This document shows positions 1 through 8,461 of a stretch of DNA of 64,000 bases, piece after piece. The position numbers were made by a program, and so were the translations under genes. Below the pieces are notes generated by a model. That model searched no databases. It had not been told where the DNA came from and was given only the letters and a program-made list of their open reading frames with translations. The stretch comes from Polynucleobacter sp. 71A-WALBACH. Lineage in GTDB: Bacteria; Pseudomonadota; Gammaproteobacteria; Burkholderiales; Burkholderiaceae. The first letter of the stretch is position 1. Each line of letters begins with the position of its first letter. Where the stretch lies: the NCBI RefSeq assembly GCF_018882365.1, contig NZ_JACVOP010000003.1, forward strand, positions 186,001 to 250,000. Reading direction: 5' to 3'.

Positions 1-569
1 CTACCAAGCGTATAGGCGGCACGGTTCTCGGAAGACATTAGCGCCAACAATAAAGCCTCTTCTCGCGTTAAGACCGTTCCGCCAGCTAGGCGTGAAGTTC
101 GATATATATGGACGTCATCCGCATTAATAACGATAGTTTCATCGAGGGGTAATTTGGAATCAAGTACCACCATTGCGGTCATCAATTTGGTGATGGAGGC
201 AATCGGGAGGCTTATCGAAGAGTTCTTCTCAAAATAGACTTCTTTGGTATCTTGATTAACGACCATTGCGACGCTGGACTTCAGACTGAGATCATCATGC
301 TGGCCACGCAATCCTAGAGCAGTAGCAAAAGAAGGTCTAGCCTCTACAACTGACTCGCTTGAACGTGTAACGGTGGTTCGGACAGATGTTGACTTCTTTG
401 GGGATTTGCTTACTTTTTTAGATTCCGCTTTAACTGGTGTCTTGGACGATGCCTTGGCCTGCTTTGTTGTTTGGGAATCTTTATTGGCTGCACTTGCCTG
501 AAAAGAAGTTGCTAAGCCAAATGACATTAGACCAACTAGAGCGATGAGCCAAAAACGATTCAAATGCAT
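1..569 (-). CDS. pbpG: D-alanyl-D-alanine endopeptidase / PBP7 family serine hydrolase (5' part only)
   Basis: N-terminal 189 codons of a periplasmic penicillin-binding protein of the S11 peptidase family (PbpG/DacA-like), which cuts peptidoglycan cross-links or terminal D-Ala. The start ATG is at 569. A signal peptide (MHLNRFWLIALVGLMSFGLA, then SFQASA) is followed by a Lys/Ser-rich linker of about 45 residues. The catalytic domain then shows the active-site tetrad SITK (SxxK) and the second motif SEN (SxN) in LMSSENRAAY near the window edge. The KTG motif must lie outside the window. The Lys-rich linker may bind the wall. Family assignment is firm; whether it acts as endopeptidase or carboxypeptidase is inferred. 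Confidence 0.88.
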   Translation of the reverse strand, partial: MHLNRFWLIALVGLMSFGLATSFQASAANKDSQTTKQAKASSKTPVKAESKKVSKSPKKSTSVRTTVTRSSESVVEARPSFATALGLRGQHDDLSLKSSVAMVVNQDTKEVYFEKNSSISLPIASITKLMTAMVVLDSKLPLDETIVINADDVHIYRTSRLAGGTVLTREEALLLALMSSENRAAYTLG

Positions 570-679
570 CCCCAATTACCTTCCAAAACTTTTAACATAC
601 CGAATGATAAATAACTTTTGCCACTAGGCCGCGTTTATTGCTTTCATAGGCGCTAATAATGCCTATATTTAGTGCAGAC

Positions 680-1567
680 TTATTCAGCAATCGTAGCAAC
701 AACGCTTGCTTGCCCACGATTCACAAGCACAACCCCTGTCATAGTTAACAACAAGCCCCCTGCCATCATTAAAGTAAAAGGCTCATCAAACAAGAACCAG
801 GCCATTACTGCCGTAGTTGGGGGCGTTAAATACAAGAGACTGCTTACCTTGGTTGCCGCACCTTTGCGAATCATCATAAATAGCAAACTGATGGATCCAA
901 TCGATAGAGGGAAAATTGCCCAGAGCAAAGCCCCAATAACGGAGGCATTCCAAACCATGACACCAGATTCAAAGTAATACATGCAAATAAAACAGAGGAC
1001 AGCAGACACACTAAACTGAATTGAAGAGCCGGCACGAAGATCAAATACGGGGCAGAATTTCTTCTGATAGAGGGTGCCGAACGTAATAGAGAGCAAGGCG
1101 GCAAAGGCAAGAACATAGCTAAGCAAGGGGATGTGAGCAAAACCAATTTTTTCTGCCACTACCAAAGCTACACCAGCGAAACCAAAACCTAAGCCAATCC
1201 ACTGGCGTCCTGTTACTTTTTCAGAAACCCAAGCGGCAAACCAGGCAGTCAAAATCGGTTGCAAGCCCACAATGATCGCCGCTAAGCCAGCAGTCATACC
1301 CAAGCGAACGGCAAACCAAACCCCCAGAAGATAGCCAAATTGCAGCAAAACTCCCGCCACTGCAATGTGCTTCATTTGAGACCAGCTTGGCCAACTAATT
1401 CTCCAAATAAGGCTGAGGCATGCCATTGCCATTAACACGCCTGAAAAACGCCAAAACAAGAAGGTGGCTGGCTCAACGTATGGCATGGCTAAGCGTGCAA
1501 TCACAAAGCCAGTGCTCCAGATCAATACAAAGAATGGTGCAATCAGGCTGTCTAGCTTCAATCTCAT
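680..1567 (-). CDS. DMT superfamily transporter, EamA family
   Basis: Inner-membrane protein with about ten hydrophobic helices arranged as two EamA repeats, typical of drug/metabolite exporters of the RhaT/YdcZ type. The first repeat has the usual 'PFFVLIWSTGFVIARLA' beginning and 'EPATFLFWRF', and the second ends 'LLLTMTGVVLVNRG'. I chose the ATG at 1567; the frame is open upstream to a TTG at 1603, but the extra residues are not hydrophobic and have no good ribosome binding site. The substrate cannot be told from sequence. It is a single gene transcribed toward pbpG and divergent from the phasin gene. Confidence 0.85.
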   Translation of the reverse strand: MRLKLDSLIAPFFVLIWSTGFVIARLAMPYVEPATFLFWRFSGVLMAMACLSLIWRISWPSWSQMKHIAVAGVLLQFGYLLGVWFAVRLGMTAGLAAIIVGLQPILTAWFAAWVSEKVTGRQWIGLGFGFAGVALVVAEKIGFAHIPLLSYVLAFAALLSITFGTLYQKKFCPVFDLRAGSSIQFSVSAVLCFICMYYFESGVMVWNASVIGALLWAIFPLSIGSISLLFMMIRKGAATKVSSLLYLTPPTTAVMAWFLFDEPFTLMMAGGLLLTMTGVVLVNRGQASVVATIAE

Positions 1568-1706
1568 GGATAACTTATTGAAAATGTGGAGTTTTTTATT
1601 CAACCTATGATTTTAGGCTTATTTAAATACCGCTCGCCATATTTGAAGATGGGCTAGCTTCATGCTGCACCGCAATATAAATTCTGTAAAATGCTCTATA
1701 AATAAA

Positions 1707-1736
1707 TTGACATTACTAAGATAAAGCTCATAGTGA
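1707..1736 (+). promoter_or_regulatory. Candidate sigma-70 promoter of the phasin gene
   Basis: A perfect -35 box TTGACA lies at 1707-1712. A weak -10 (TAGTGA, 1731-1736) follows at 18 bp. The phasin ATG is 35 bases further on, preceded by AAAGGGA as a ribosome binding site. The -35 is convincing, the -10 is not. Confidence 0.4.
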
Positions 1737-1770
1737 GTGAAGATATGAAGTCCGTCAGAAAGGGATTGAA

Positions 1771-2337
1771 ATGAATTTAACGCCAGAACAAATCGCGGCA
1801 GCGCAAAAAGCGAATTTAGAAACTTTGAGCAGCCTGACTAATCAAGCTCTTCAAAGTATTGAGAAATTAGTTGAGTTGAACATGCATATTGCAAAGCAAA
1901 GTCTTGGCGAAAGCATGAGCAGCGCTAAAAAAGCCTTAGAAGTAAAAGATATTCAACAACTCCTCGCGCATCAAGCTGAGGCAGTTCAGCCCATGGCGGA
2001 AAAAATTATGGCCTATAGTCGCCATCTTTATGAATTAGCTCATGAGACTCAAGAAAGTTTTACTAAGTCTGCTGAAAAAGAGTTTCAAGCGGGGCAGAAA
2101 AAGATTAATGCCTTAGTAGAAGATTGGACAAAGAATGCGCCAGCAGGTTCCGATGCCGCAGTCATTGCGATGAAACAAGCGATTGCATCCGCTACCAACG
2201 TTTACGAAACTAGCCAAAAGGCAGTAAAGCACGCGGTAGAAGTTGCTCAAACTAATTTGAGCAACGCTACTAGCTCAGTTGAAAAAACGATGAAAACAGC
2301 TGGAAACGCTACAAGTAAAACTAGTAAGAAAAAGTAA
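1771..2337 (+). CDS. phaP: Phasin family protein (PHA granule associated)
   Basis: 188-residue, almost entirely helical, Ala/Gln/Lys-rich protein without signal peptide or membrane segment. It has the amphipathic-helix pattern and N-terminal 'MNLTPEQIAAAQKANLETL' of the betaproteobacterial phasin family, which coats polyhydroxyalkanoate granules and controls their size. A Lys-rich tail (SKTSKKK) closes the protein, as in many PhaP proteins. It stands alone between its own promoter and a strong terminator, fitting high independent expression. No PHA synthase gene lies in the window, so the granule role rests on family resemblance. Confidence 0.85.
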   Translation: MNLTPEQIAAAQKANLETLSSLTNQALQSIEKLVELNMHIAKQSLGESMSSAKKALEVKDIQQLLAHQAEAVQPMAEKIMAYSRHLYELAHETQESFTKSAEKEFQAGQKKINALVEDWTKNAPAGSDAAVIAMKQAIASATNVYETSQKAVKHAVEVAQTNLSNATSSVEKTMKTAGNATSKTSKKK

Positions 2338-2378
2338 TATTTATCTCGCTATAGATTTCTTGTAGTGACAGTGGTAGT

Positions 2379-2410
2379 AAAAAGCCCCGATCTCTCGGGG
2401 CTTTTCTTTT
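2379..2410. terminator. Bidirectional Rho-independent terminator
   Basis: GCCCCGA (2384-2390) pairs with TCGGGGC (2395-2401) around a TCTC loop, with A residues before and a T-rich tract after it. It lies between the convergent phasin and lpdA genes and can serve both. Confidence 0.88.
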
Positions 2411-2435
2411 CTAGTAAATGATGGAAGATAGCTTT

Positions 2436-4226
2436 TTAATGGGCTTTCTTTTTCACTGGTGGTAAATCGGTGCAATGGCCAAGAGCAGCCTCTGCAGCCA
2501 AACCAACAGACTCGCCTAAGGTTGGATGTGGATGAATCGTTTTACTGATATCTACCGCATCAGCTCCCATCTCAATCGCAAGGCACACTTCGCCAATTAA
2601 ATCACCAGCATGCGTACCCACAATACCGCCACCAATAATGCGCTTACTTGTAGCATCGAAAATTAGTTTTGTGAAACCTTCATCACGGCCATTGGCAATT
2701 GCTCTACCGCTGGCTGCCCATGGGAATAAACCTTTTTCGTAAGCGATGCCTTGGGCTTTGCACTGCTCTTCTGTCAAACCAGCCCATGCTACTTCTGGAT
2801 CAGTGTAGGCAACCGATGGAATTTGCTTGGCATCGAAGCAGGATTTTTCACCAGCAGCTACTTCAGCCGCAACGTGACCTTCATGTACTGCCTTATGAGC
2901 AAGCATAGGTTGACCGACGATATCGCCAATCGCAAAGATATTTTGCACGTTAGTACGCATTTGATTGTCGACCGCGATAAAGCCCCGCTCATCTACCATC
3001 ACGCCCGCAGCAGATGCATCAATCTTTTTGCCGTTAGGTGTGCGCCCTACTGCAACCAAAACCAAATCATAAGTCTGAGGTTCTGCTGGAGCATTCTCAC
3101 CCTCAAAGCTAACCTGAATACCATCTGCCTTTACTTCGGCTTTAGAGGCACGAGTCTTGAGCATGATCTTTTCAAAACGGCCGGCATTAAATTTCTCCCA
3201 TACCTTTTCTAAATCACGATCTGCACCTGCCATTAGGCCATCCATCATTTCGGCAATATCAATACGGGAACCTAAGGTGCTGTAGACGGTAGCCATCTCC
3301 AGACCAATAATGCCGCCGCCAATCACCAACATGCGCTTTGGAATACTCTTAAGCAATAGAGCACCAGTACTATCTACAATGCGCGGGTCCTCTGGTAAGA
3401 ATGGCAACTTCACTGGCTGGCTTCCTGCCGCAATAATCGCCTTCTGAAAACGGATCACTTCTTTTTGACCGTCCAAATCTTGACCATCACCTTTGGTGAG
3501 TTCCACCTCTACGTGATTTGCATCCAAGAAGCGGCCTAATCCTCGCACTACTGAAACTTTACGCGCCTTAGCCATACTAGCCAACCCACCGGTTAACTTT
3601 GCGATGACCGAATCTTTGTAGCCGCGTAGCTGATCGATTTCAATTTTGGGAGCGCCATAGCTAATACCATGCTTAGACATTGTTTTAACTTCATCCATTA
3701 CCGCAGTTGTATGAAGCAATGCTTTTGAAGGAATGCAACCCACATTTAAGCAAACACCACCCAATGTCGCGTAACGCTCCACCAAAATAGTGCTCATACC
3801 CAAATCTGCGCTACGGAATGCAGCGCTATAACCGCCCGGGCCAGCACCCAATACGAGCACTTCACACTCGTGGTCAACTTTGCCGCTATATTGACCAGCA
3901 ATTGGCGCACTGATTACAGGGGCTGCTACTGGAGCAGGGATTGGAGCTGAAGATGCCGCAGGTGCTGAAGCTTGAGGCGTAGCTGCTACTCCCACTTCAA
4001 TTTCAGCAACGACACTGCCCTTGCTCACCTTGTCACCATTCTTAACGGAAATACTCAGAACGGTACCAGCCGCATCAGCTGGAACTTCCATGGTTGCTTT
4101 GTCTGACTCAAGAACGAGTAGTGGCTGTTCTTTTTCAATGACATCACCTACCTTGATGAGCACCTCAATGACTGGTACATCTGAATAATCACCAATATCC
4201 GGAACGAGAATAATTTGCTTAGCCAT
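2436..4226 (-). CDS. lpdA: Dihydrolipoyl dehydrogenase (E3) with N-terminal lipoyl domain
   Basis: E3 of the pyruvate dehydrogenase complex: reoxidises dihydrolipoamide with FAD and passes electrons to NAD+. Residues 1-80 form a lipoyl domain with the lipoylation motif ESDKATMEVP, followed by an Ala/Pro linker to about residue 120. The enzyme core has the FAD motif GAGPGGYSAA, the redox disulfide in GGVCLNVGCIPS, a second nucleotide-binding motif GGGIIGLE, and the C-terminal catalytic HPHPTLGE. At 596 residues it is longer than lipoyl-free E3 (about 475); lipoyl-E3 fusions are known in Neisseria and Cupriavidus. It is the third gene of aceE-aceF-lpdA, with 9 bases to aceF. High certainty. Confidence 0.97.
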   Translation of the reverse strand: MAKQIILVPDIGDYSDVPVIEVLIKVGDVIEKEQPLLVLESDKATMEVPADAAGTVLSISVKNGDKVSKGSVVAEIEVGVAATPQASAPAASSAPIPAPVAAPVISAPIAGQYSGKVDHECEVLVLGAGPGGYSAAFRSADLGMSTILVERYATLGGVCLNVGCIPSKALLHTTAVMDEVKTMSKHGISYGAPKIEIDQLRGYKDSVIAKLTGGLASMAKARKVSVVRGLGRFLDANHVEVELTKGDGQDLDGQKEVIRFQKAIIAAGSQPVKLPFLPEDPRIVDSTGALLLKSIPKRMLVIGGGIIGLEMATVYSTLGSRIDIAEMMDGLMAGADRDLEKVWEKFNAGRFEKIMLKTRASKAEVKADGIQVSFEGENAPAEPQTYDLVLVAVGRTPNGKKIDASAAGVMVDERGFIAVDNQMRTNVQNIFAIGDIVGQPMLAHKAVHEGHVAAEVAAGEKSCFDAKQIPSVAYTDPEVAWAGLTEEQCKAQGIAYEKGLFPWAASGRAIANGRDEGFTKLIFDATSKRIIGGGIVGTHAGDLIGEVCLAIEMGADAVDISKTIHPHPTLGESVGLAAEAALGHCTDLPPVKKKAH

Positions 4227-4235
4227 ATCTTTTCC

Positions 4236-5546
4236 TTATAGTGCTGCGCGACGGAAGTCGGACATCAGCTGAGCAATATAGACATTAAATCGTGTTGCCA
4301 AAGCACCATCAATCACGCGATGGTCAGCACTTAATGACAACGGGCAAATTAAGCGCGGCACAAATTGCTTGCCATCCCAAACAGGTTTCATGGCAGCTTT
4401 GCTGACGCCCAGAATAGCTACCTCAGGTGCATTAACGATAGGTGAAAAATACGTACCACCAATACCGCCTAAAGAAGAGATAGTGAAGCTTGCGCCCTGC
4501 ATTTGGTCTGGCTTTAATTTACCATCGCGAGCTAGCGCGGCCAACTCTGAAGTTTCGCGCGCAAGCTCAAAGATGCCTTTTTTATCTGCATCCCGAATGA
4601 CTGGAACTACTAAGCCATTTGGCGTATCGGCTGCAAAAGCTATGTTGAAGTACTTCTTCAACACCAAGTCATCGCCATCAATAGAGCTGTTGAACTCAGG
4701 GAACTTTTTGAGAGCAGCCACAGCAGCTTTCATTAGGAAAGCCAACATGGTGATTTTGAGGCCCTGCTTTTCATTCTCTTTGTTAGTCAGAACTCGAAAT
4801 GCTTCAAGATCGGTAATGTCCGCATCCTCGTGATAAGTCACGGCAGGAATCATGACCCAGTTGCGACCTAGGTTTGCTGCAGTTAACTTCTTAATCCGGT
4901 TTAAGGGCTGACGCTCTGTCTCGCCAAATTTAGAGAAGTCGACTTTTGGCCATGGAATTAAATTGAGGCCGCCCAAGCTTCCACCAGAAGCGTTTGATCC
5001 ACCGCCTGCTCCACCACTCATGGCAGCCTTGACAAAGGCCTGTACGTCTTCCTGAGTAATTCTGCCTTTAGGGCCTGAACCTTTAACTTGATGAACAGCA
5101 ACGCCAAGCTCACGCGCAAACTTACGCACCGAAGGACTAGCATGACTTGCTGTTGGATCTACATCAACCGGAGTGTTACTTACAGGCGGTGGTGCTGGCG
5201 CACGCACAATCGGTGGCTCCACTTTTGTAGCTGGGGCTGGATTTGCGACTGCGACAGACTCTGTTTTTGCAGCAACTGGAGCTACATCTGCAGCCGCAGC
5301 GGCCCCACTCTCTTCAAGCACAAGAACAATAGCGCCTTCTGAAATCGAGTCACCCACCTTAACCTTGACCTCTTTCACCACACCAGAGTGTGATGAGGGA
5401 ACATCCATAGTGGCCTTATCTGATTCCAGAACAACAATAGACTGTTCTTTCTCAACTCGGTCACCGGCCTTTACTAAGACTTCAATGACAGGCACATCTT
5501 TGTAATCCCCAATATCCGGGACTTTTATATCAATTAATTGGCTCAT
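4236..5546 (-). CDS. aceF: Dihydrolipoamide acetyltransferase (E2) of pyruvate dehydrogenase
   Basis: E2 core enzyme that moves the acetyl group from lipoamide to CoA. A single lipoyl domain (residues 1-80, ESDKATMDVP) is followed by an Ala/Pro-rich linker, the peripheral subunit-binding domain (about 135-172, 'SPSVRKFARELGV' and 'GSGPKGRITQEDV'), a Gly-rich hinge, and the catalytic domain ending with the active-site motif SADHRVIDGA. At 436 residues it is shorter than many proteobacterial AceF proteins, which carry two or three lipoyl domains. It lies between aceE (15 bases upstream) and lpdA (9 bases downstream) and is co-transcribed with them. Confidence 0.97.
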   Translation of the reverse strand: MSQLIDIKVPDIGDYKDVPVIEVLVKAGDRVEKEQSIVVLESDKATMDVPSSHSGVVKEVKVKVGDSISEGAIVLVLEESGAAAAADVAPVAAKTESVAVANPAPATKVEPPIVRAPAPPPVSNTPVDVDPTASHASPSVRKFARELGVAVHQVKGSGPKGRITQEDVQAFVKAAMSGGAGGGSNASGGSLGGLNLIPWPKVDFSKFGETERQPLNRIKKLTAANLGRNWVMIPAVTYHEDADITDLEAFRVLTNKENEKQGLKITMLAFLMKAAVAALKKFPEFNSSIDGDDLVLKKYFNIAFAADTPNGLVVPVIRDADKKGIFELARETSELAALARDGKLKPDQMQGASFTISSLGGIGGTYFSPIVNAPEVAILGVSKAAMKPVWDGKQFVPRLICPLSLSADHRVIDGALATRFNVYIAQLMSDFRRAAL

Positions 5547-5561
5547 AGTATCTGTCTCTGA

Positions 5562-8258
5562 TCAAACCGTCATGGGGTTTGGTTTAGTGATGTCGATTTC
5601 GTATTTATTAATCGCTTCGGCTAGCTTTTGACGATCTAATTGGCCAGCATCAACCAAAGAGCGTAAAGCAGTTAGTACAACCCAGCGACGATCTACTTCA
5701 AAGAAATCACGTAATTTTTCGCGCGTATCGGAACGACCAAAACCATCAGTTCCCAACACTTCGAAACGACGACCCATATGCTGAATCGCAGGACGAATTT
5801 GTTCCGCAAATAAACGGACATAGTCAGTAGCCGCAATCACTGGACCGACAGTGTCTTTGAGGCACTTCTCTACATGAGATAGAGCCGGTGCTGCCGTTGG
5901 ATTAAGGAGATTATTGCGATGGACTGCAGTCCAATCACGACCTAACTCAGTAAAGCTTGGGCAACCCCAGAGATCAGAAGCAACGCCCCAATCTTTATGC
6001 AGGATTTCAGCAGCTTCAATCACTTCACGGAAAATCGTGCCTGAACCTAATAGCTGTACTCGTAATTTCGCATTGGCATCGCCAACCGACTTGAGCTTGT
6101 ACATCCCCTTAATAATGTCCTGTTCCGCACCCTTTGGCATGGCTGGATGGGCGTAGTTCTCATTCATCAAGGTGATGTAGTAATACACATCCTCTTGTTC
6201 CGCCAGCATGCGACGCATACCATCTTGAATCACTACGGCCACTTCAAATGAGAATGAAGGGTCATAGCTGATGCAATTTGGAATAGCAGCGCTCCACACT
6301 TGACTGTGGCCATCTTCATGCTGAAGGCCTTCGCCGTTTAGAGTGGTTCTACCAGCAGTACCACCCAACAAGAAGCCACGGCTACGCATATCACCAGCAG
6401 CCCAACAGAGATCTCCAATACGCTGGAAACCAAACATGGAGTAGAAGATGTAGAAAGGCAACATCGGGACGCCATGGGTTGAGTATGAAGTTGCGGCGGC
6501 GATCCAGTCGCACATGCCACCCGCTTCATTGATACCTTCTTGCAAAATCTGACCAGTCTTATCCTCTTTGTAGAACATCAATTGATCATGATCTTCTGGA
6601 GTGTAAAGCTGACCTAACTGATTCCAAATACCTAATTGGCGGAACATACCTTCCATACCAAAAGTACGAGACTCGTCTGGAACAATCGGAACCACCCTCT
6701 TACCCAAAACCTTGTCGCGCACAATCGTATTCAGGATACGAACAAAGGCCATGGTTGTAGAGATTTCACGGCCTTCAGTAGTTGCTTCCAATAATGGTGT
6801 GAATACATCCAGCGCAGGTACCGGCAAGCTCTCAGCCTTCATGCGACGTTGTGGCAAGTAACCGCCCAACTCTTGACGTCTCGCTTTCATGTACTCAAGC
6901 TCTGGACTACCTTCGGCAAAATTCACTAAAGGCATTTCATCTAGCTGCTCATCTTTTACTGGAATCTCAAAACGATCACGGAAACGACGGACATCATCCG
7001 CATTCATCTTCTTAGCTTGGTGAGCAATATTCATCGCCTCACCCGAGCCGCCCATACCGTAACCTTTAATGGTGTGAGCCAAAATAACTGTCGGTTGATT
7101 CTTATGATTTACAGCTGAATGAAAAGCAGCAAATACTTTATGGGGATCATGGCCGCCACGATTTAGCTGCCAAATTTCATCGTCACTCCAATCGCTGACC
7201 AAAGCTTTTAACTCGGGAGTATTAAATACAGTCTCGCGAACGTAAGCACCATTTTTGGCCTTCATGGTTTGGTACTGACCATCCACGATTTCGCCAAGGC
7301 GCTGCATCAAAATGCCTTTTTTATCGCGTGCGAACAAGGCATCCCAATGACCGCCCCAAACCACTTTAATAACGTTCCAACCAGCACCACGGAACTCACC
7401 CTCAAGCTCTTGAATAATCTTGCCGTTACCGCGCACAGGACCATCAAGACGTTGTAAGTTGCAATTCACTACGAAAATCAAGTTGTCTAATTTTTCACGG
7501 CCAGCCATACCAATAGCGCCAAGTGATTCTGGCTCATCGGTCTCACCGTCGCCTAGGAAAGCCCAGACCTTACGGCCTTCAGCTTTAATAAATCCGCGAT
7601 CCTGCATGTAGCGCATAAAGCGCGCCTGATAAATAGCCATGATTGGACCAAGGCCCATAGATACTGTTGGGAACTGCCAAAAATCGGGCATCAACCAAGG
7701 ATGCGGGTAGCTAGAGATACCATTGCCGCCAACTTCTTGACGGAAATTATTCAGCTGATCTTCAGACAAGCGTCCGAGCATATAAGCACGGGCGTAAACA
7801 CCTGGCGCGGAATGTCCCTGAACAAAGATAAGGTCGCCGCCATGCTCTGGAGATGGTGCATGCCAGAAATGGTTGAAGCCGACATCATACAAAGTGGCTG
7901 CCGATTGAAAAGAAGATATATGTCCACCAACATTCGTATCTTTATTAGCACGCAAGACCATAGCCATTGCATTCCAACGAGTGTATGAGCGAATCCGATG
8001 TTCTACGTTTTGATCTCCAGGTAAGCGCGCTTGCTGCTCAACTGGAATCGTATTGATGTAGGGAGTTTCCGCATGGAAGGGTTGATTAACCCCATTGACT
8101 CGCGCATGAGAAATTTGCTGATCAATGAGGTAGGCCGCACGCTCTGGGCCCTCATTACGAATGACGCCATCTAGCGCCTGCAACCACTCTTGGGTTTCAC
8201 CGGGATCCGCATCTTGCTTACCTGCGCTACCCAAAATTTGATCTGGAACTGCTGCCAT
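5562..8258 (-). CDS. aceE: Pyruvate dehydrogenase E1 component, homodimeric type
   Basis: 898-residue thiamine-diphosphate enzyme that decarboxylates pyruvate and acetylates the E2 lipoyl group. The ThDP/Mg motif GDGETDEPES followed about 30 residues later by NCNLQRLDGP is clear, as is the N-terminal 'HISSFQSAATLYDVGFNHFW' block of the AceE family. Length is normal. The ATG at 8258 has a strong GGAGG ribosome binding site 8 bases upstream. First gene of the aceEF-lpdA operon; its promoter lies in the 203-base region shared with the divergent histidine kinase gene. Confidence 0.98.
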   Translation of the reverse strand: MAAVPDQILGSAGKQDADPGETQEWLQALDGVIRNEGPERAAYLIDQQISHARVNGVNQPFHAETPYINTIPVEQQARLPGDQNVEHRIRSYTRWNAMAMVLRANKDTNVGGHISSFQSAATLYDVGFNHFWHAPSPEHGGDLIFVQGHSAPGVYARAYMLGRLSEDQLNNFRQEVGGNGISSYPHPWLMPDFWQFPTVSMGLGPIMAIYQARFMRYMQDRGFIKAEGRKVWAFLGDGETDEPESLGAIGMAGREKLDNLIFVVNCNLQRLDGPVRGNGKIIQELEGEFRGAGWNVIKVVWGGHWDALFARDKKGILMQRLGEIVDGQYQTMKAKNGAYVRETVFNTPELKALVSDWSDDEIWQLNRGGHDPHKVFAAFHSAVNHKNQPTVILAHTIKGYGMGGSGEAMNIAHQAKKMNADDVRRFRDRFEIPVKDEQLDEMPLVNFAEGSPELEYMKARRQELGGYLPQRRMKAESLPVPALDVFTPLLEATTEGREISTTMAFVRILNTIVRDKVLGKRVVPIVPDESRTFGMEGMFRQLGIWNQLGQLYTPEDHDQLMFYKEDKTGQILQEGINEAGGMCDWIAAATSYSTHGVPMLPFYIFYSMFGFQRIGDLCWAAGDMRSRGFLLGGTAGRTTLNGEGLQHEDGHSQVWSAAIPNCISYDPSFSFEVAVVIQDGMRRMLAEQEDVYYYITLMNENYAHPAMPKGAEQDIIKGMYKLKSVGDANAKLRVQLLGSGTIFREVIEAAEILHKDWGVASDLWGCPSFTELGRDWTAVHRNNLLNPTAAPALSHVEKCLKDTVGPVIAATDYVRLFAEQIRPAIQHMGRRFEVLGTDGFGRSDTREKLRDFFEVDRRWVVLTALRSLVDAGQLDRQKLAEAINKYEIDITKPNPMTV

Positions 8259-8347
8259 AAACTGCCTCCATTAGTCACATCGGTCTTATTTATTCACTCT
8301 ATAGGCAATATTCTAGGAAGGTCTATGGGTGTAAACAAGCAATTTTC

Positions 8348-8395
8348 CACATAATGATAGTATTTCTCACTATGTGATATTTTGTTGCATTGCAA
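8348..8395. promoter_or_regulatory. Palindromes in the aceE / histidine kinase divergent control region
   Basis: CACATA (8348-8353) and TATGTG (8371-8376) are inverted copies, and TTGCATTGCAA (8385-8395) is a perfect palindrome around one base. These are operator-like, but I do not recognise the regulator; neither is the PdhR or FNR consensus. A second TTGCA-N-TGCAA palindrome occurs at 59982-59992. Confidence 0.35.
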
Positions 8396-8461
8396 ATTAG
8401 AGCGTCAATTAATGCAAATAGAGTAAATAAAGCTACCCATGAGGCAAAATAAGCGGATTAC

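Noticed and set aside
672..977. Plus-strand reading frame across the EamA transporter gene
   Set aside because: It is antisense to a clear transporter, has no ribosome binding site and no recognisable domain.
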